Shown here: piece by piece, positions 5,948 to 9,252 of the stretch | How positions within the stretch are numbered: position 1 is the first letter of the stretch | Layout of the letters: every line of letters starts with the position of its first letter | Assembly (NCBI GenBank): GCA_029212275.1 | Contig: JARGOI010000073.1 | Coordinates: 1-9,252, forward strand | Origin: Thalassolituus sp. | Lineage (GTDB): Bacteria > Pseudomonadota > Gammaproteobacteria > Pseudomonadales > Oceanobacteraceae | DNA: 9,252 nt | Direction: 5' to 3' | Made by a program: the position numbers and the translations under genes | Notes under the pieces: model-generated | Database searches by the model: none | What the model saw: only the letters and a program-made list of their open reading frames with translations | Told to the model about the DNA's origin: nothing

Positions 5948-7213
5948 TTAACTATTGGCAATATCTGAAAACTTCCCGCCATCGGCAGCCAGTTTTTTCA
6001 GTAACGCTGACGGCTGCCAAATGCTTCCTTGTTCTTTTTCAAAGGCTTCGATGACCGCGAGCACGTCATTCAAACCCCGTGCATCAGCATAAGCCATTGG
6101 GCCGCCACGTTCTTTCGGAAAGCCGTAACCATTGAGATAGACTTTATCAATATCGGCGCTGTTACGCGCGAAACCTTCATCCAGAATTTTTGCGCCTTCA
6201 TTCACTAGGGCAAGAATACAACGCTCGCTGATTTCTTCGTCGGAAATAGCACGGCGGGTAAACCCCGCACCTTCAGAGACTTCGACCACTAACGCTTCAA
6301 CTGACTCATCCACTAGCGCTTCGCGGCTGCCTGCTTCGTAACGGTAATACCCTTGGCCATTCTTTTGTCCAAATCGTTCCATTTCACAGAGGCGATCATC
6401 CAAGCGTATGTTCATTTCAGCATCTGAACCTTGCTCAAGTTTTGTCTCTGACATCTGGCGCGCACGCCACTCAAGATCAATACCCACCACGTCGTACATC
6501 CGGAACGGCCCCATGGCCATGCCCCAATTTTGCAGCGCACTATCGACTTGCTTTGGTAACGCACCTTCTAACAACAGGCGACGAGACTGGAATACATAGG
6601 GTTCCAACATACGGTTGCCGATAAAGCCGTGACAATTCCCCGCAACGACGGCGACTTTACCGATTTTCGCGCCCAAGGCTTCGGTAATGGCCAACACCGC
6701 AGGATCGGTTTTCTCCCCGCGAACAATTTCCAGTAGTTTCATGATGTGCGCGGGGCTGAAGAAATGCAGACCCAACACTTGGCTTGGGCGCGTCGTTTGC
6801 GCTGCAATAGCGTCGATGTCTAAGTAGGAGGTATTGGTCGCAAGAATGGCCGCTGGCTTCATCACTTTGTCTAGCTCGCGGAAGATGCTCTTTTTAAGAT
6901 TAAGATTTTCGTAGACAGCCTCGACCACCAAATCGGCTGGCGCAATGTCGGCGTAGTCGCCCGTCGTAGAAAAACGCTGTAAGCAGGCGTCTGCGTTTTC
7001 TTGAGTAATGCGCTCACGCTTCACCATACCGGCATAGATACCTTCTATATAGCTAATCGCCTGAGTCCGAACGTCTTCGTTCAAATCCAACAAAGTCACC
7101 GCGATGCCCGCACTGGCAAATGAAATCGCGATACCGCGCCCCATCGTCCCGGCACCAATAACGGCCACGCGTTTGATGTCGTCAGCACTCATAGTTTGGA
7201 GATTTTTAATCAT
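5948..7213 (-). CDS. Stand-alone 3-hydroxyacyl-CoA dehydrogenase (C-terminal half of FadB/FadJ)
   Basis: This encodes 421 residues and should oxidise (S)-3-hydroxyacyl-CoA to 3-ketoacyl-CoA with NAD. The NAD-binding domain begins with IGAGTMGRG (19-27). The catalytic pair is His150 in LHFFSPAH and Glu162 in LLEIVRG, with Ser129 (TNTS) and Asn200 (GFIGNR) supporting. Two C-terminal 3HCDH domains follow; the second carries GYGFPKERGGPMAYAD (362-377), a pattern of the FadB/FadJ multifunctional proteins. The N-terminal enoyl-CoA hydratase of those proteins is absent, and the DNA upstream is intergenic, so it is a separate gene rather than a truncation. I start it at the ATG at 7213, which has AAGG seven bases upstream; the in-frame GTG at 7219 is one base from that site. 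It is the first gene of the lipid cluster. Confidence 0.9.
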   Translation of the reverse strand: MIKNLQTMSADDIKRVAVIGAGTMGRGIAISFASAGIAVTLLDLNEDVRTQAISYIEGIYAGMVKRERITQENADACLQRFSTTGDYADIAPADLVVEAVYENLNLKKSIFRELDKVMKPAAILATNTSYLDIDAIAAQTTRPSQVLGLHFFSPAHIMKLLEIVRGEKTDPAVLAITEALGAKIGKVAVVAGNCHGFIGNRMLEPYVFQSRRLLLEGALPKQVDSALQNWGMAMGPFRMYDVVGIDLEWRARQMSETKLEQGSDAEMNIRLDDRLCEMERFGQKNGQGYYRYEAGSREALVDESVEALVVEVSEGAGFTRRAISDEEISERCILALVNEGAKILDEGFARNSADIDKVYLNGYGFPKERGGPMAYADARGLNDVLAVIEAFEKEQGSIWQPSALLKKLAADGGKFSDIANS

Positions 7214-7220
7214 ATTCACG

Positions 7221-7224
7221 CCTT
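7221..7224 (-). promoter_or_regulatory. Shine-Dalgarno site that sets the 3-hydroxyacyl-CoA dehydrogenase start
   Basis: On the minus strand AAGG lies seven bases before the ATG at 7213 and only one base before the in-frame GTG at 7219. The ATG is therefore the likely start. Confidence 0.6.
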
Positions 7225-7267
7225 AATTAATATGTGTAATGGAAACTACAAAGCCTTCGAATGGGTA

Positions 7268-7282
7268 ATAGCATATTGCTAT
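7268..7282. promoter_or_regulatory. 15-bp palindrome, possible operator of the lipid operon
   Basis: ATAGCA (7268-7273) and TGCTAT (7277-7282) are perfect complements around a three-base centre. The site overlaps the candidate -10 box of the lipid operon, a good place for a repressor. It does not resemble the PsrA (GAAAC/GTTTC-like) or enterobacterial FadR sites as I remember them. A TetR- or GntR-type regulator encoded elsewhere is possible. Confidence 0.4.
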
Positions 7283-7297
7283 ACGAGAGTTAAGCAA
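7270..7297 (-). promoter_or_regulatory. Candidate promoter of the lipid-catabolism operon
   Basis: On the minus strand TTGCTT (7292-7297) is followed by 16 bases and TATGCT (7270-7275). The match to consensus is modest (three and four of six), as expected of a regulated promoter. The -10 box lies inside the palindrome at 7268-7282. I see no better sigma-70 pair between it and the gene. Confidence 0.35.
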
Positions 7298-7345
7298 CCG
7301 CCAATTTTAGCATGAAGAAATGAATTAATTGGCTGTTGTAAGAAA

Positions 7346-7374
7346 TGGACGAAATGGAAAACATATTCTATACC
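7346..7374 (+). promoter_or_regulatory. Candidate sigma-70 promoter of the chemoreceptor gene
   Basis: TGGACG (7346-7351), 17 bases, then TATACC (7369-7374); each box matches four of six consensus positions. Transcription would start near 7381, leaving a leader of about 140 bases before the receptor ATG. I did not find a convincing flagellar sigma-28 promoter in this stretch. Confidence 0.4.
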
Positions 7375-7407
7375 TAAAGAGGGTTTCATCTTTTTCGGAG
7401 GCTTGTA

Positions 7408-7440
7408 ATGAAAACATGCAATAAGAAGAAAAGTACGTAA
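7408..7440 (+). CDS. Possible 10-residue leader peptide upstream of the chemoreceptor
   Basis: The ORF encodes MKTCNKKKST and ends in TAA. It is preceded by GGAGG at six bases from its ATG, a stronger ribosome site than most genes in this window have. Four of its ten residues are Lys. Its stop is four bases before the ATG of a second 25-codon ORF (7445-7522), whose TGA overlaps the receptor ATG as ATGA. An AT-rich hairpin with a T-run lies at 7448-7465. Together this could form a translational or transcriptional control leader. It may equally be chance, since such short ORFs are common; coding is unproven. Confidence 0.35.
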   Translation: MKTCNKKKST

Positions 7441-7447
7441 GCTCATG

Positions 7448-7465
7448 AAAAACTTGTGTTTTTTT
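7448..7465 (+). promoter_or_regulatory. AT-rich hairpin with T-run in the chemoreceptor leader
   Basis: AAAAAC (7448-7453) pairs with GTTTTT (7458-7463) around TTGT, and the T-run extends to 7465. With only one G-C pair it is a weak attenuator candidate at best. The sequence GAAAAACTTG at 7447-7456 recurs exactly at 7491-7500. Confidence 0.25.
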
Positions 7466-7518
7466 ATTATACCTTTCAGCCACCTCTGCAGAAAAACTTG
7501 GAAATTAGGAGCAGCTAA

Positions 7519-8835
7519 ATGATATTTAGTAACAAAAAATTACTAGCACGAATCTCGGAGCTAGAAAAAGAGTTATCTTCTTTCTATGAAACCCAACAAA
7601 ACATGGGCAAAGAGATGCTGTATTTCTCCTTGAACCAAGATGGAACGATATTAGATGTCAATTCTCTTTTCTTGAAGTCTTGTGGCTTCACAGAAGAAGA
7701 AATTGTCGGTAAAAAGATTAAAGACTTCTTAATAAAGAGCTCTTTAGAAAAAGAATATTGTCAACAAATGCTTATCAGCATTAAAGAATTAACCCATTGG
7801 CATGGAGCCGTGCATTTTAAAAATAAAGAAGGTAAAGAAGCTTGGTATCGAGGATTTTTCTTGCCTAAAGTACCGGTAAATGGCGAGATCTCTGTGCTGC
7901 ATTTTTACTTCGCAGAACTTACCAAAACAATATCTAACACTCATAAACTGGAAGATATGCTTGCAGGTATTAATCGTTCTTCCGCTATTATTGAGTTTAA
8001 CTTAGATGGCATTGTGCTCGACGCTAACGCTAACTTCTTAAACGCCGTGGGTTACACTAAAGAACAAGTTATCGGCAAGCACCATAGAATATTTTGTGAC
8101 CCCAAAGAAGTCGAATCTCCTGAATACCAAAATTTTTGGAAGCGCCTTCGACTTGGAGAAATGATTTCACAGCGGTTCAAGCGATTTGATCGTCATGGCA
8201 ACGAAGTATGGCTAGAAGCCTCTTATAATCCAATCAGAGCAGAAAACGGCGAGTATTATAAAGTCATCAAGTTTGCGACCAACATTACTGAGCAAATGAA
8301 GAGTGAAAGAATCAATATAGAGAATTCAAAAATTGCCTACGAGGTATCTCAAAAGAGCGATGCGGATGCATTAAAAGGTATTGACGTGATCAACTCGACG
8401 ATTCACACCATGGATGAACTCACGGCGCAGATGAGCGATGCTAGCGAGGGAATTTTTGAGTTGAATACCCAGTCAACAAAAGTATCTGAACTGGTAGCTA
8501 GTATAAGCGGCATCGCCGATCAAACGAACTTACTAGCACTTAATGCAGCCATTGAAGCCGCACGTGCCGGCGAACAAGGACGTGGTTTTGCGGTGGTTGC
8601 CGATGAGGTCAGACAGCTTGCATCAAGAACCAGTAAAGCGACCGAAGAAATTATTCAGGTGGTTGGCGATAACAAAAAACTTACCGAAAATGCCGTTTCA
8701 CAAATTGAGGCGAGCATGGAAAAAGCCCATAAGGCCTTAGGACTGTCGAACGAAGCCGGAAAGGTAATGAATGGAATTCAGGTCGGCGCAAAACAAGTCT
8801 TAGATGCGATAGGTCAAGTTAATCTAAAGAAATAA
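7519..8835 (+). CDS. Soluble PAS-PAS methyl-accepting chemoreceptor (BdlA/AerC type)
   Basis: This encodes 438 residues with no membrane segment: a short N-terminal coil (about 5-30), PAS1 (about 33-135), PAS2 (about 152-258) and an MCP signalling hairpin (about 262-438). PAS2 is canonical, with GKHHRIFCDP (186-195), DRHGNEVWLEASYNPI (224-239) and a closing KFATNITEQ; PAS1 is more divergent. The hairpin tip is at DQTNLLALNAAIEAARAGE (334-352), with GRGFAVVADEVRQLA after it, the binding region for CheA and CheW. Each arm is about 84 residues, so the hairpin is complete. No CheR-binding pentapeptide is seen at the C-terminus. The order matches BdlA (biofilm dispersal) and AerC (FAD-based energy taxis), so a cytosolic redox or metabolic sensor is likely; the ligand cannot be told. 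AGGAG lies seven bases before the ATG. It is divergent from the lipid operon. Confidence 0.92.
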   Translation: MIFSNKKLLARISELEKELSSFYETQQNMGKEMLYFSLNQDGTILDVNSLFLKSCGFTEEEIVGKKIKDFLIKSSLEKEYCQQMLISIKELTHWHGAVHFKNKEGKEAWYRGFFLPKVPVNGEISVLHFYFAELTKTISNTHKLEDMLAGINRSSAIIEFNLDGIVLDANANFLNAVGYTKEQVIGKHHRIFCDPKEVESPEYQNFWKRLRLGEMISQRFKRFDRHGNEVWLEASYNPIRAENGEYYKVIKFATNITEQMKSERINIENSKIAYEVSQKSDADALKGIDVINSTIHTMDELTAQMSDASEGIFELNTQSTKVSELVASISGIADQTNLLALNAAIEAARAGEQGRGFAVVADEVRQLASRTSKATEEIIQVVGDNKKLTENAVSQIEASMEKAHKALGLSNEAGKVMNGIQVGAKQVLDAIGQVNLKK

Positions 8836-8853
8836 GTACGAAAAAATCAAAAA

Positions 8854-8888
8854 AACGGCGGCATGTTTATCATAACTATGCCGCCGTT
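8854..8888. terminator. Strong intrinsic terminator between convergent genes
   Basis: AACGGCGGCAT (8854-8864) and ATGCCGCCGTT (8878-8888) form a perfect GC-rich 11-bp stem with a 13-base loop. On the minus strand the stem is followed by a run of seven T and a second T-run, a textbook terminator for the rRNA methyltransferase gene. On the plus strand only TTCTC follows, so it is weaker for the chemoreceptor transcript, but it probably serves both. Confidence 0.85.
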
Positions 8889-8914
8889 CTCATGCATACG
8901 TTACCAGAGAAAAA

Positions 8915-9252
8915 CTAGCTGCTCGGAAACACATGTGCAAATACGGCTTTCAGGTAGCGAGTCTCGGCAATTGCAGGGATGACAGGATGATCCGCGCCTT
9001 GGGAACCCACGTATTGAATCAGCACATCGCGATTTAACTCGCGTGCTGAGCTACGCAAAATATCCGGCAAACGATCTTCACCAAGGTGCATAGAGCACGA
9101 ACCACTGACCAATAGACCATGCGGGTTAAGTAATCGCATCGCCATTTGATTTAATCGTTTATAAGCCAACTCACCCGCTTTAATGTCTTTACGACGAGGA
9201 ATAAACGCGGGTGGATCAACCACCACGACATCGAAGCGTTCGCCACTGTCAC
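8915..9252 (-). CDS. rlmI: RlmI-type 23S rRNA m5C methyltransferase, C-terminal part (5' end outside window)
   Basis: The last 111 residues of a class I SAM-dependent methyltransferase are visible; the frame is open to the window edge, and full-length RlmI has about 396 residues. FDVVVVDPPAF is the motif IV region of the RlmI/YccW family. LLVSGSCSMH contains the Cys that likely serves as the nucleophile. The C-terminal GADHPVIPAIAETRYLKAVFAHV closely follows the end of E. coli RlmI (ADHPV...YLK). RlmI methylates C1962 of 23S rRNA. The N-terminal PUA domain that would confirm the assignment is outside the window, so another RlmI-like paralogue remains possible. It ends at the strong terminator at 8854-8888. 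Confidence 0.8.
   Translation of the reverse strand, partial: DSGERFDVVVVDPPAFIPRRKDIKAGELAYKRLNQMAMRLLNPHGLLVSGSCSMHLGEDRLPDILRSSARELNRDVLIQYVGSQGADHPVIPAIAETRYLKAVFAHVFPSS

Noticed and set aside
6408..6624. Two overlapping open frames of about 60 codons on the plus strand
   Set aside because: They are antisense to the 3-hydroxyacyl-CoA dehydrogenase and have no protein-like features.
7241..7518. c-di-GMP riboswitch or flagellar sigma-28 promoter before the chemoreceptor
   Set aside because: Neither the GEMM core nor a TAAA-N15-GCCGATAA promoter can be found in this region.
8543..8740. Plus-strand open frame of 65 codons in another frame of the chemoreceptor
   Set aside because: It lies within the highly conserved MCP hairpin and is a frame shadow.

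Overview
The window looks like chromosomal DNA of a marine-type gammaproteobacterium. Base composition is moderate, the proteins resemble those of Oceanospirillales and their relatives, and most genes carry ordinary Shine-Dalgarno sites. This placement is an inference from protein character; no ribosomal or marker gene is present. Both ends of the window cut through genes.

Layout, left to right: (1) bases 1-1203, plus strand: the C-terminal 400 residues of a CusA/SilA-type heavy-metal RND efflux pump. (2) 1242-1589, minus: a small conserved protein of unknown function. (3) 1719-2221, minus: a complete YefM/Phd antitoxin and YoeB/Txe toxin pair, overlapping by four bases, with a clear promoter whose -35 box sits at the centre of a perfect inverted repeat. 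(4) 2364-7213, minus: a four-gene lipid-catabolism cluster transcribed in the order 3-hydroxyacyl-CoA dehydrogenase, long acyl-CoA dehydrogenase, iron-type alcohol dehydrogenase, hotdog thioesterase. (5) 7214-7518: a divergent intergenic region of about 300 bases with candidate promoters for both sides, a short palindrome and two possible leader ORFs. (6) 7519-8835, plus: a soluble PAS-PAS chemoreceptor of BdlA/AerC type. (7) 8854-8888: a strong hairpin terminator between convergent genes. (8) 8915-9252, minus: the C-terminal end of an RlmI-type 23S rRNA methyltransferase.

The lipid cluster carries two oxidation steps of a beta-oxidation spiral, an alcohol dehydrogenase that could feed alcohols in as aldehydes, and a thioesterase that could release acids from CoA. 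No enoyl-CoA hydratase, thiolase or acyl-CoA ligase is visible, so those steps must be encoded elsewhere. The hydroxyacyl-CoA dehydrogenase looks like the C-terminal half of a FadB/FadJ protein standing alone.

I see no CRISPR array, transposase, tRNA, rRNA or phage gene, and no clear undescribed defence or mobile system. The most interesting details are the operator geometry of the toxin-antitoxin promoter, the leader ORFs before the chemoreceptor, and the incomplete oxidation operon of unknown substrate.
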